64,000 nucleotides of DNA from Gelidibacter sediminis (GCF_004364975.1 NZ_SOBW01000007.1:992001-1056000); one strand, 5' to 3'. Positions 38,120-45,647 are shown, counted from the stretch's first letter. Made by a program: numbers and translations. The notes: generated from the sequence alone by a model not told the origin.

Positions 38120-38210
38120 AAAATAGACTTTGGACTCCCGATAGCTGTTAGGAGCAGGATTTTACTAGCGAGGAAGGACAAAGCCATGGCTTAATTACGG
38201 TGTTGGCAAC
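38120..38210 (-). repeat. cassette-type inter-gene element
   Basis: It includes the hairpin-like core TCCCGATAGCTGTTAGGA (38136-38153) and ends with a 25-bp string beginning CATGGCTTAATTACGG (38185-38209) that is identical to 44163-44187. The outer left half is short or missing compared with the 42.2 kb and 44.1 kb elements. Confidence 0.7.
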
Positions 38211-38223
38211 ATTTATTTACTTT

Positions 38224-38739
38224 CTATGCAACACCATTTACTCTAAAATCCACAAAACATTTTTTATCAATGATATAATTTATATTCCAATATCGACTTC
38301 CTCCATCAAAAATCACTTGCCATTCTGATTTCCAAGTGCCATCTGGTTTTGTCCAGCCTCGAATAGATTCCCAAAGACTGTAGCCATTCCAAATAAAATT
38401 GATGTGTATTACTTTTTGTCCATATTGGTCTATAAATCCGATGTATTGTCGGTCGTATTTTTTCAGTTTTCTATGAATAATCGGTCCGTAACCTTTTCCT
38501 TGATTGGGCTTATTCTTATTAATTTTCTTTATATCATTCTGTAATTGTTTTTCCAATTCCAAAATTTCCTTTTTTGTAGGTGTAAACCGTTTTTCAATCG
38601 AAGGATTTTCAGAATATGGAATCTCATAAGAATTGGAAAATATTGCTCCTTCAAACTTTCGGTTTTCAATCAACTCAATTTCTTGAGAAAAAGTGAAGCC
38701 AAAGTTTAAAATTAATATTATTAGAAGCAGTTTTTTCAT
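38224..38739 (-). CDS. exported hypothetical protein
   Basis: 171 residues with a signal peptide (1-18, LLLIILILNFGFTFSQ). The middle is lysine-rich and helical (KKEILELEKQLQNDIKKINK) and the C-terminal half is aromatic-rich (GWTKPDGTWKSEW, SRYWNINYIID). No family recognised. Probably periplasmic or outer-membrane associated. Single-gene cassette. Confidence 0.6.
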   Translation of the reverse strand: MKKLLLIILILNFGFTFSQEIELIENRKFEGAIFSNSYEIPYSENPSIEKRFTPTKKEILELEKQLQNDIKKINKNKPNQGKGYGPIIHRKLKKYDRQYIGFIDQYGQKVIHINFIWNGYSLWESIRGWTKPDGTWKSEWQVIFDGGSRYWNINYIIDKKCFVDFRVNGVA

Positions 38740-38757
38740 AATTAATGCCTAAGGTTG

Positions 38758-38868
38758 GGTATTTCTGTTGGCGGGGACTTTTTATAACAAGTCTTAGTAA
38801 ATATAACAAATTGAACAATTAGTAAAATTCTTTATGATAGGAACTTCCGCCCCACTAATAGAAATACC
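38758..38868 (-). repeat. inter-gene element with 19-bp inverted arms
   Basis: The left arm GGTATTTCTGTTGGCGGGG (38758-38776) pairs with 38850-38868; the arms differ at three positions. The sequence differs from the 42.2/44.1 kb type but the position and dyad architecture are the same, suggesting a second element family. Confidence 0.65.
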
Positions 38869-38871
38869 TTG

Positions 38872-39393
38872 TTATACGACGTTTTTTATCCTTTTGTTTA
38901 GTATTTCTAAAAGTTCCTGCTGTTTAATATTAATAAAATCTGTTTGAATAGCGTATTGGGAATTTGCTAATGGTTTACTTATTCTTCTAATAAATTTGTG
39001 CAGCCACATATTTGTATAATTCTCTGTAGGTTTATATAATTCAATAAATATTTGCCTGTTTGTAGCAATTCCTCGGTTGTAAGTGTTAACGATAAAAAAA
39101 GACTTTACATTCTTAATTTCTACAGTTTTAGATGAAGTCAGAACGCTATGAATAATTATTTGGTTATTTGTTATCGTTAGAAGTGGTTTTGTTCTTGTCA
39201 ATAATAAAATTGATAAAATAATTCCAAAAGCAAATAATAAAAAGGATAAAATTAAAAGCACCGTTTTAAATGGCTTTTCTTGAAAGTTAATTAGTTTGTC
39301 TTCAAGAAATATTCCGGCGATAACAATTAAGGAAGAAATTACAAGGAGTAAAAATGAAGATGATTTTTTAGAGTAAAAGTTTAATTCTTTCAA
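38872..39393 (-). CDS. small membrane protein with two N-terminal helices (PH-like domain possible)
   Basis: 173 residues. Two transmembrane helices (SFLLLVISSLIVIAGIFL and VLLILSFLLFAFGIILSILL, residues ~13-65) are followed by a mostly beta domain (LLTITNNQIIIHS ... EIKNVKSFFIV) resembling the PH-like domains of the STM3941/bPH2 type. Function unknown. Single-gene cassette. Confidence 0.58.
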   Translation of the reverse strand: MKELNFYSKKSSSFLLLVISSLIVIAGIFLEDKLINFQEKPFKTVLLILSFLLFAFGIILSILLLTRTKPLLTITNNQIIIHSVLTSSKTVEIKNVKSFFIVNTYNRGIATNRQIFIELYKPTENYTNMWLHKFIRRISKPLANSQYAIQTDFINIKQQELLEILNKRIKNVV

Positions 39394-39450
39394 TTTTATT
39401 TCAATAATTTTTATCGGATCTTTTAATATTAACGGATTGTCTGAAATGGC

Positions 39451-39620
39451 GTATATCGTGTTGGTATATGAGCTATGGCGTGTGTTGATTGTTTACGAGC
39501 TAATTTTTACAAATTTCGCCTATTAATTTTGTCAGAAATAAGTCGCATTGTATAAATGCGGAGGTTTTACAAATACAGTAAACTTGAAAAAATCCCGCCT
39601 TGCTTATATACTATTGTACA
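39451..39620 (-). repeat. cassette-type inter-gene element
   Basis: The left end (39451-39480) contains CGTGTTGGTATATGAGCTAT, essentially identical to the left ends at 42160 and 44049. The right end GCTTATATACTATTGTACA (39602-39620) is the inverted counterpart. An internal CGCATTGTATAAATGCG hairpin lies at 39544-39560. Confidence 0.72.
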
Positions 39621-39625
39621 TCCTT

Positions 39626-40792
39626 TTATTCGCGATAATTTTCAATATAATGATTAAAATAATGAGATAGATTTTCTTCTGAAATATTTGAAAATAAATC
39701 TTCGTAAACTTTGTGGTTACTTATTAAATTTATGTAATGCCATTTATGCCTATATTTTTTAACCAAACTTGTAGACCAATGAATTGACTCATTTAAACTA
39801 ATTTCATCCCAATCCCATAAGTCCTCATATTTTTCAATTAGGTGATTTGACCAAGGTAACCCTTTGTTACTTGAAAGACCAGAATATACATGTTGAAAAC
39901 CCCAAGTCCAGATATTTTTATACCTATCAATTAACTGTTCTGACCAACAAAGACCTTCATTTTCTGACAATGATTCCCAATTCCATTTATGATAATATTT
40001 TTCAATCAATTGTTCAGTCCACGGAAGTTTTTCATTCCGAGATAATGAGCCATTGGAAGGGTCGTTCCAAATTAAATAATCTTTTAGATTTTCTATTAAC
40101 GAATCGCTCCAAGGTATAGATGAATTCATTGAAATTCCTGACCAATCTAATCTGCCTTTGTGTTTTTCTAATAAATCTGGTGTCCAAATAACGCTTGTAT
40201 TCCAAGAGAGACTTGACCAGGAAATCTTTTCTCCAAAAATATTGACGAAATCAGAAGTTATTTTGAGATCCGATATATTTGGTATTGTTGACAAGTATCC
40301 TTCATTAATATATTTTTCCGCTAATTCTATAGTCCAATTTATGTGAGGATTATTTGGAAGAACACTCCACCATATTTCTTTTTTATATTTTTCTAATAAA
40401 TTATCATCGAAGGGAAAAGATTCTTGAGATAGAAATTGCCAATCTAATTTCGTTTTATATTTCTCGAGCAATTTTTCATTCCATTCGACATTGGAATTCA
40501 TAGATAAATATTCAAAATCTATATATTCTTCAAATTTTTTTATTGACTCGTCATTCCACGAAATAGCATTATTTGCTGATAAACCAGCCCAATTAAATTT
40601 ATTTTTATTTTCCCATATAAACTTCAAATTCCAATTAATTTTTTCATTATTAGATATTCCAAACTCGGGATAATCCGCACCGAACCAATCTAAATAGTTT
40701 GAATATTTATTTATGAAATCTTCAGACATTGGATAAAAAGCTGATATTGACTCTAAAAAAAATCTTTTATTTAATATAATTAATTCTTTCAT
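39626..40792 (-). CDS. tryptophan-repeat protein of unknown function
   Basis: 388 residues built from about a dozen degenerate ~24-residue repeats of the form (L/I)SxNxxIxWxxxLIEKYxxxWxW. Clear copies include LPWTEQLIEKYYHKWNWESL, LCWSEQLIDRYKNIWTW and LPWSNHLIEKYEDLWDW. The repeats should stack into an elongated helical or mixed solenoid. No signal peptide or catalytic motif. Such repeat proteins usually bind other proteins, but no partner can be named. Single-gene cassette. Confidence 0.7.
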   Translation of the reverse strand: MKELIILNKRFFLESISAFYPMSEDFINKYSNYLDWFGADYPEFGISNNEKINWNLKFIWENKNKFNWAGLSANNAISWNDESIKKFEEYIDFEYLSMNSNVEWNEKLLEKYKTKLDWQFLSQESFPFDDNLLEKYKKEIWWSVLPNNPHINWTIELAEKYINEGYLSTIPNISDLKITSDFVNIFGEKISWSSLSWNTSVIWTPDLLEKHKGRLDWSGISMNSSIPWSDSLIENLKDYLIWNDPSNGSLSRNEKLPWTEQLIEKYYHKWNWESLSENEGLCWSEQLIDRYKNIWTWGFQHVYSGLSSNKGLPWSNHLIEKYEDLWDWDEISLNESIHWSTSLVKKYRHKWHYINLISNHKVYEDLFSNISEENLSHYFNHYIENYRE

Positions 40793-40994
40793 TTAGGATT
40801 TAAAAAAACGATGGACAATGTTTAGTATTAAAGAAGTAGAGCTGTAAATAAACAACTACCTCTCGGGTTATACTCAAGATAAATCTTTTGTATTTTGTTT
40901 TAAATTATTTTTCTATAAGCCAAATCAAAAAATTTGGCGACGTTGCAAATAAGCCTGAAACATTGGGTTTAGCACTGACTTGCCCTATATTTTT
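40793..40994 (-). repeat. diverged inter-gene element
   Basis: Non-coding, AT-rich. The right end (TATACATTGTTATAG, 40997 leftward) resembles the element ends, and an internal CCAAATCAAAAAATTTGG palindrome is present near 40919-40936. It matches the consensus poorly; membership is inferred mainly from position. Confidence 0.4.
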
Positions 40995-42131
40995 TTATAC
41001 ATTGTTATAGACAGTGTTTAACAGCTGTGATATTGACAAATTAATTTGACCTTTAGCCATTAAACTATCGAACATATAACTTCTGTCTTGTCTTCCAAAG
41101 TTTGCTTTATTTAAAGTATATTTTCTATCCACATAAAATAGGTTAATAATGTCTTTTTTCTCAAATATCCATTTTGTTTTTAGAGCGTTCTTAGTTTCTT
41201 CATTTTCAATTTTAATAAAATCATTTTTCGCAAGATAATTAAGCAAATAATTTTCTAGTTTATCTTCTTTCGAAAACTCAGTAATTTTCTCTACTTGGGT
41301 AAAACCAAAGGGTGTTGGAAAAATTTTAAGTTCCACTCTTTCATCAGATACGACCATCTCGTGTCCAAAATATTCATTTGAATTTTGATTTGAAATAATT
41401 CTTTTTAAACAAACTATAAATGCCTCAATTAGAGTTTTTTGAATATAAAAATTATAAAAATATTTACGGTCTTTTAATAAATTAGAAGAAACGTTCAATG
41501 CTTTGTCATTTTTCATAACAAAATTAGCTATTGAATCAGTAAAACCCTGACCATAATCAAGAGCATCGGCATATTTACTTCGAATTTCTTGAATTTCTGT
41601 AACTGATAATTTTTTTAGAGGATCTATAGTAATTTCATAATTATCTTTTAAAATAACTGCTATAACCTCTCTGAATCTATTGAATATATTTTTTTTGAAA
41701 TTTTCGTCGTAACTAATGCTTTTGAATTCTCTGTTGAATATTACTTTGTAAATAAAATATAAGTACATTTCAGCGTGACAACTGAAAAGACATTCATTTA
41801 AAGAATCTTTAATTAAATCTAATTCTATTTCAGTTGCACTTTTATTGCTAACTAATTGGTTTATCAAACTGTTATGAAAATAGCCATATTTTTTGTCAAG
41901 ATAGTCAAATTGTATTTTTCTTATTTTAAAATCTTCTAAGTCTAAAGAAAAAATTTCGGTCGGATATTCTATTAAATTTTTCGCAAAATGCGAATCTTTT
42001 TTAAAAATTATAGCATAAGTTTTGTTAGGGTTAAATGAGTTATTATTAATTATTGAAATAACGACAGTCAACGTATCTACATTATTTATTTCATTCTCTA
42101 TTATTTCAATTGGTTTGTATTTTAATATCAT
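40995..42131 (-). CDS. hypothetical protein, 378 residues
   Basis: I choose the ATG at 42131 (MILKYKPIEIIENEIN). The frame stays open to 42194, but those 21 codons translate the inter-gene element. No recognised domain. The protein is rich in Asn, Lys and Ile, with an N-terminal mixed alpha/beta part (TLTVVISIINNNSF, KTYAIIFKKD) and a helical middle (CLFSCHAEMYLYFIYKVIF). No signal peptide. Single-gene cassette with very low GC. Confidence 0.6.
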   Translation of the reverse strand: MILKYKPIEIIENEINNVDTLTVVISIINNNSFNPNKTYAIIFKKDSHFAKNLIEYPTEIFSLDLEDFKIRKIQFDYLDKKYGYFHNSLINQLVSNKSATEIELDLIKDSLNECLFSCHAEMYLYFIYKVIFNREFKSISYDENFKKNIFNRFREVIAVILKDNYEITIDPLKKLSVTEIQEIRSKYADALDYGQGFTDSIANFVMKNDKALNVSSNLLKDRKYFYNFYIQKTLIEAFIVCLKRIISNQNSNEYFGHEMVVSDERVELKIFPTPFGFTQVEKITEFSKEDKLENYLLNYLAKNDFIKIENEETKNALKTKWIFEKKDIINLFYVDRKYTLNKANFGRQDRSYMFDSLMAKGQINLSISQLLNTVYNNV

Positions 42132-42152
42132 AATTTTATATTTTTTGCATTG

Positions 42153-42290
42153 TGTATAACGTGTTGGTATATGAGCTGTGGCGAGTGACGGCACGAACCT
42201 CTCTAAATAAAAACTGGCTTTGGAAAATCCGCTCCCGATAGCTATCGGGATTCCAAGTAAGGACTAACCAAGCCATAGGCTATACACGAC
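42153..42290 (-). repeat. cassette-type inter-gene element (reference copy)
   Basis: Left end GTATAACGTGTTGGTATATG (42153-42172), central perfect palindrome TCCCGATA-GC-TATCGGGA (42233-42250), right end AAGCCATAGGCTATACACGA (42270-42289). The outer ends are approximate inverted repeats, so the whole can fold on one strand. Most of its length matches 44044-44190 at high identity, including cacgaacctctctaaataaa (42192 on). Confidence 0.78.
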
Positions 42291-42291
42291 T

Positions 42292-43341
42292 TTACCTGCT
42301 GGCTTTTTCACTTACTATTTTTTCAATTTCTATAATGGATAAGTTTATGCCTAAAACAATTTCATTCTCGTCAATCAGATAATTAAATGGTATTCCTTGA
42401 ATTCCAAGTTCATTATATACCTGCTTGTCAAAGTCAATTAAATTAGTCCAAGTCAGATTATCTTTAGCTATAGCTTGAATCCAATTCTTTTTATTATCAT
42501 CAATTGAAACGCTTACAATATCAAAATTATCTTTCTCAAACTTCTTTTTAAGTCTTATCAAGTCAGGATGTTTTATTCTGCAAGGTCTACACCAAGAAGC
42601 CCAAAAGTCAACCAAAGTTGTTTTGCCTAAAAACGATGTTGTGTCATCATTTTTGCCTTTACTGTTTGGTAGAGTAAATTTTAAAAACGGTTTATTTATT
42701 CCATATTCATCAAGGTTTGCGATTCCCATTTTAAACATTTCTAAATCCTCTTTATTTTGTTGGGTTGTGTCAATCTTAGCATAAATTTCAATGAGTTCAC
42801 TCTTTGTTAAAACAGGCTCTATTAATGCATTTTCTGCCAAAATTGTTCCACTTAATGGATGGTTTTTGTTCTCCTCAATAAATGATTTAAGTTTCTCATA
42901 AAGTAAAGATTTAAAATTTTCTTTATTCTGATTGGCTTGATAAAACTCTTTATACTCGTTCTGAATTCTAGCAGAGTAAGAGCCTTTAATATCATTTATT
43001 TTCAGAACATTATATTTTATTTCGTTCTGAATTTGTGTTTTAAAATCGGCTTGAATTAAAATATCGCTATTTTCAATATAAATGTCAGCACTTGTATAAT
43101 ATCCTTGTAAATTTAAACTTCCTGGAATTGGTGTTTTAACCATCCCATTAAATTCAAAACTGTTATTTAAGACTTTTGTGCTGTCTTTTACATTTCCATA
43201 ATTCAAATATATATAGTCTGAATAATCACCATTTATTGTTCCTTTTAGACTGAAAGATTCTTTTTCTGCTGTTTCTTTTTTCGGGTTTTCTTTACAGCCT
43301 ATAAGAATGCAGATGATTAGAATCGTAAAAATGTTTTTCAT
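42292..43341 (-). CDS. thioredoxin-fold lipoprotein (TlpA/ResA-like, DUF4369-type N-terminus)
   Basis: 349 residues. A lipoprotein signal peptide ends at C16 (ILIGC). Residues ~28-115 resemble the DUF4369 beta domain (FSLKGTINGDYSDYIYLNYG) and residues ~215-345 are a thioredoxin-like domain with WASWCRPCR (C251 and C254). Family members are periplasmic membrane-anchored thiol-disulfide oxidoreductases, often reducing. A single-gene cassette; the only one in the block with a clear enzymatic fold besides the GIY-YIG protein. Confidence 0.85.
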   Translation of the reverse strand: MKNIFTILIICILIGCKENPKKETAEKESFSLKGTINGDYSDYIYLNYGNVKDSTKVLNNSFEFNGMVKTPIPGSLNLQGYYTSADIYIENSDILIQADFKTQIQNEIKYNVLKINDIKGSYSARIQNEYKEFYQANQNKENFKSLLYEKLKSFIEENKNHPLSGTILAENALIEPVLTKSELIEIYAKIDTTQQNKEDLEMFKMGIANLDEYGINKPFLKFTLPNSKGKNDDTTSFLGKTTLVDFWASWCRPCRIKHPDLIRLKKKFEKDNFDIVSVSIDDNKKNWIQAIAKDNLTWTNLIDFDKQVYNELGIQGIPFNYLIDENEIVLGINLSIIEIEKIVSEKASR

Positions 43342-43365
43342 AAGTTGGTTTTTTCAGCTTGGAGG

Positions 43366-43495
43366 TTACGTTGATGTGTATGATTAGTTGCGTGTTAAAG
43401 CCCATAATTTAGTAAACAAAAACTTGCCAGAGAAAATTCCGAAGGAATTTTCTAGATAAGCACTAGCCATTGCTTATACACATTGTCGTAATTTG
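43366..43495 (-). repeat. cassette-type inter-gene element
   Basis: Left part GTTACGTTGATGTGTATGAT (43366-43385), central palindrome AGAAAATTCC-GAA-GGAATTTTCT (43431-43453) and right end GCCATTGCTTATACACATTG (43466-43485). It has the same architecture as the 42.2 kb copy with a different central hairpin. Confidence 0.68.
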
Positions 43496-43535
43496 TTTTT
43501 TTATTAATTACTGTCTTTAAATGTTTTTAATAAAA

Positions 43536-43985
43536 TTAATCCGTCAATTTGAGTAAGGATAAAACTTTGATTTCCACTACTGGAATAGCCTCAAACTTGT
43601 TGATAACAATGTCTTTTATCATTAAATAAAAATCAATTTTTTTATCTCTGCTCAATAAATCAAAATTATTTTTTTCCCTGTTAATTTTGTCATTGTTAAA
43701 TCTATTAAGAAGTTTTCTTTTTGAAGTTATGTTGAGTTTGCCAATTTTATTCAAATCAATATAAAAAGAGTTTTTGTCTGGATTTTTTATGAAGTTTATG
43801 AATTTTAACTCTTCACAAATTAAATAAGAACCCTTTTGCCAGTTTTCCTCTATAATATTAGAATTACATTGAATTTCATTTTGATTAAATACAATGTATA
43901 TTTTTTCTGATGGTCTTGGTAAAAAAATTAAAACCATAATAATTATCAAAAATGCAGATATAATTAAGTATTTATAGTTTCTCAT
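43536..43985 (-). CDS. small membrane-anchored hypothetical protein
   Basis: 149 residues with one N-terminal membrane helix (YLIISAFLIIIMVLIFL, residues ~6-22) and a basic, Asn-rich remainder (LLNRFNNDKINREKNNF). No family recognised. Very low GC. Single-gene cassette. Confidence 0.55.
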   Translation of the reverse strand: MRNYKYLIISAFLIIIMVLIFLPRPSEKIYIVFNQNEIQCNSNIIEENWQKGSYLICEELKFINFIKNPDKNSFYIDLNKIGKLNITSKRKLLNRFNNDKINREKNNFDLLSRDKKIDFYLMIKDIVINKFEAIPVVEIKVLSLLKLTD

Positions 43986-44043
43986 TTTTAATAATTTAAA
44001 ATCAACTTTGGAATTCTGATTTTTTTGTTTTTTAGAAATGAAT

Positions 44044-44190
44044 TACAACGTGTGGGTATATGAGCTGTGGCGTATGTCTGCACGAACCTCTCTAAATAAA
44101 AACTGGCTTTAATAAATCCGCTCCCGACAGCTATCGGGATTCCAAGTGGGGACAGACCAAAACATGGCTTAATTACGGTGTTGGCAAACG
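44044..44190 (-). repeat. cassette-type inter-gene element (second near-identical copy)
   Basis: Left end CAACGTGTGGGTATATGAGC (44046-44065), shared middle beginning cacgaacctctctaaataaa (44081), hairpin TCCCGACAGCTATCGGGA (44122-44139), and the 25-bp end string at 44163-44187 shared exactly with 38185-38209. It is therefore a mosaic: left and middle like the 42.2 kb copy, right end like the 38.1 kb copy. Confidence 0.78.
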
Positions 44191-44198
44191 TTTTTCTT

Positions 44199-44666
44199 TT
44201 AAAGTTCTAATATTCCGGAAATCAATGTCTTGTATTCTTGAATATTTCTCTCATATTTTTTCTGTATTCTAATCCACAATATAATTCCAACAGCTAAAAT
44301 TAGAATTCCAATTAAATACAGATAAACACTGCTGGTTTCTCCTAAAATTACAGCAATAAGAACACCCAGTCCCATAATAATATCCGTAAATATTACTGAT
44401 TTCCATAAAAAATGTTGATTGAAAGAAATTTCAATATCAGTCTCGTTTTCAATATCTGTTTTTGATAATTTTCCATTTACAACAATGCTGTTTATATAGA
44501 ACAAGTACCACGCATATAGAATCCGTTTACGCATTTTAAATGTTATTGATTTATTTTTATCATGGTTCATATTAAATACTAATCCGTTAACAGATTTAAG
44601 TGAGGATTCTATTTTTTTACTAATCTCTTTAGGATTATTTTTTATTGTAAAATTCCATTTTTTCAT
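44199..44666 (-). CDS. hypothetical protein with two membrane helices
   Basis: 155 residues from the ATG at 44666 (MKKWNFTIKNNPKEISKK); an ATG at 44693 would add nine residues from the head sequence. The N-terminal ~60 residues look like a small alpha/beta domain. Two transmembrane helices follow (TDIIMGLGVLIAVIL, YLYLIGILILAVGIILWI, ~95-140). No family recognised. It is the first cassette next to the tRNA-side head sequence. Confidence 0.57.
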   Translation of the reverse strand: MKKWNFTIKNNPKEISKKIESSLKSVNGLVFNMNHDKNKSITFKMRKRILYAWYLFYINSIVVNGKLSKTDIENETDIEISFNQHFLWKSVIFTDIIMGLGVLIAVILGETSSVYLYLIGILILAVGIILWIRIQKKYERNIQEYKTLISGILEL

Positions 44667-44686
44667 ATTATCGCTTTTAATGTTTG

Positions 44687-44832
44687 GTAACACGTATATA
44701 TCAGCAGTTAGCTATATATATATTATCCCACCAAGATAGTAAAATACCTCAAGAGGAAAATTTTAAAATTTATATACTGTAATGTTTATGAAAGTGCTCA
44801 TAACGCTGTAATGAAGTCAATTGCGCTATAAA
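44687..44832 (-). other. non-coding head sequence (copy B) of the cassette block
   Basis: Shares with copy A the 19-bp box CCCACCAAGATAGTAAAAT (44727-44745) and the block GAAAGTGCTCATAACGCTGT with following bases (44796-44825). A run of TA dinucleotides lies between the box and the first cassette. It sits between the first cassette and the tRNA terminator. Confidence 0.6.
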
Positions 44833-44834
44833 AC

Positions 44835-44866
44835 AAAAAATCCAACCTAAATAAATAAGTTGGATT
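44835..44866 (-). terminator. terminator of the tRNA gene
   Basis: On the minus strand AATCCAAC (44866-44859), a 12-nt loop, then GTTGGATT followed by a T run (to 44835). It is placed directly after the tRNA. Confidence 0.8.
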
Positions 44867-44876
44867 CTGTACGTTG

Positions 44877-44950
44877 TGGTCCCACCTGGGCTCGAACCAG
44901 GGACCACCTGATTATGAGTCAGGTGCTCTAACCAACTGAGCTATAGGACC
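44877..44950 (-). tRNA. tRNA with CAT anticodon (Met elongator or Ile2)
   Basis: 74-nt cloverleaf on the minus strand. The acceptor arms GGTCCTA/TGGGACC pair; the D arm contains AGCTCAGTTGGTTAGAGC. The anticodon stem-loop is CCTGA-CTCATAA-TCAGG with anticodon CAT, and the T arm CCTGGTTCGAGCCCAGG is normal. The 3' CCA is not encoded. CAT may be elongator Met or lysidine-modified Ile2; identity elements cannot settle this by eye. A TAATATTG (44971-44964) is a one-mismatch -7 element just upstream. Confidence 0.94.
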
Positions 44951-44999
44951 GGTTAAGAGGATGCAATATTACTACTAATTTTAAAATCATACAACAATT

Positions 45000-45404
45000 T
45001 TATGGCTTTATGTCCTGACATAATTCAATCAAAACACCATTGGTACTTTTAGGGTGCAAAAATGCGACCAACTTATTATCTGCGCCCTTTTTCGGAATTT
45101 TGTTGAGGATGGTAAAGCCTTCGCCTTCCAAGCGTTTGAGCTCTGTTTCTATATCATCAACCGCAAAGGCGATATGGTGAATCCCCTCCCCTTTCTTTTC
45201 AATGAATTTCGCAATCGGACTATCTGCCGACGTAGCTTCCAGCAATTCAATCTTGTTAGGGCCATTCTCAAAAAATGAGGTGCGTACGCCTTCACTCTCC
45301 ACCGCTTCTATCTTGTAGTGGGGTTTCCCAAAAAGCGCCGCAAACAAGTCGTTAGAAACCTCTAAATCTTTAACCGCAATGCCTATGTGTTCTATTTTTT
45401 TCAT
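45000..45404 (-). CDS. mce: methylmalonyl-CoA epimerase
   Basis: 134-residue vicinal-oxygen-chelate protein. Metal ligands appear in KIEHIGIAVKD (His7), GIHHIAFAVDDIE and the C-terminal GVLIELCQD. It interconverts the R and S forms of methylmalonyl-CoA in propionate metabolism. Length is typical. Alternative glyoxalase-type assignment is less likely given the conserved GVRTSFFENGPNKIELLE block. Confidence 0.93.
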   Translation of the reverse strand: MKKIEHIGIAVKDLEVSNDLFAALFGKPHYKIEAVESEGVRTSFFENGPNKIELLEATSADSPIAKFIEKKGEGIHHIAFAVDDIETELKRLEGEGFTILNKIPKKGADNKLVAFLHPKSTNGVLIELCQDIKP

Positions 45405-45411
45405 AATCGTG

Positions 45412-45531
45412 CCCGCGAAGGCGGGTATCTACATCCATTCCCACGAAAGCGGGAATCTCTTTAAATTATAACTTATCCCCTTCTAAGCAACCTCAGGCGG
45501 GAATCTCATGCATTCCCACGAAAGTGGGAAT
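45412..45531. repeat. cluster of short palindromic repeats
   Basis: CCCGCGAAGGCGGG (45412-45425), ATTCCCACGAAAGCGGGAAT (45437-45456) and ATTCCCACGAAAGTGGGAAT (45512-45531), the last perfectly palindromic outside the GAAA loop. All three are variants of one hairpin with a GAAA loop. They occupy most of the 322-bp gap between mce and rbfA and look like dispersed palindromic elements, not a CRISPR (no regular unit or spacers). Confidence 0.8.
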
Positions 45532-45639
45532 CTTATAATTAGCAATCCATTTATCATTCCAAAGCTAAATCCGACCCACCTAAGGTGGCGCCAACGCAAC
45601 TTTGTATCCTCAAAAATACAATAATCCTTAAATATGCTC

Positions 45640-45647
45640 TATTTTTG
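45640..45647 (+). promoter_or_regulatory. candidate -7 promoter element for rbfA
   Basis: TATTTTTG matches TAnnTTTG exactly, 80 bp before the rbfA ATG. No well-spaced -33 TTG is visible. Confidence 0.45.

Noticed and set aside
33767-44832. Calling the block a canonical class-type integron
   Set aside because: No intI gene in the window, and most elements lack a full RYYYAAC/GTTRRRY pair. The layout is similar, but the label would overstate what is visible.
33767-44832. Prophage or conjugative element
   Set aside because: No structural, replication, integrase, relaxase or tra genes; all genes are short, unrelated and separated by similar elements.
45412-45531. Repeated hairpins as a CRISPR array
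   Set aside because: Only three short imperfect copies, irregular spacing, no spacer-sized unique segments and no cas genes nearby.
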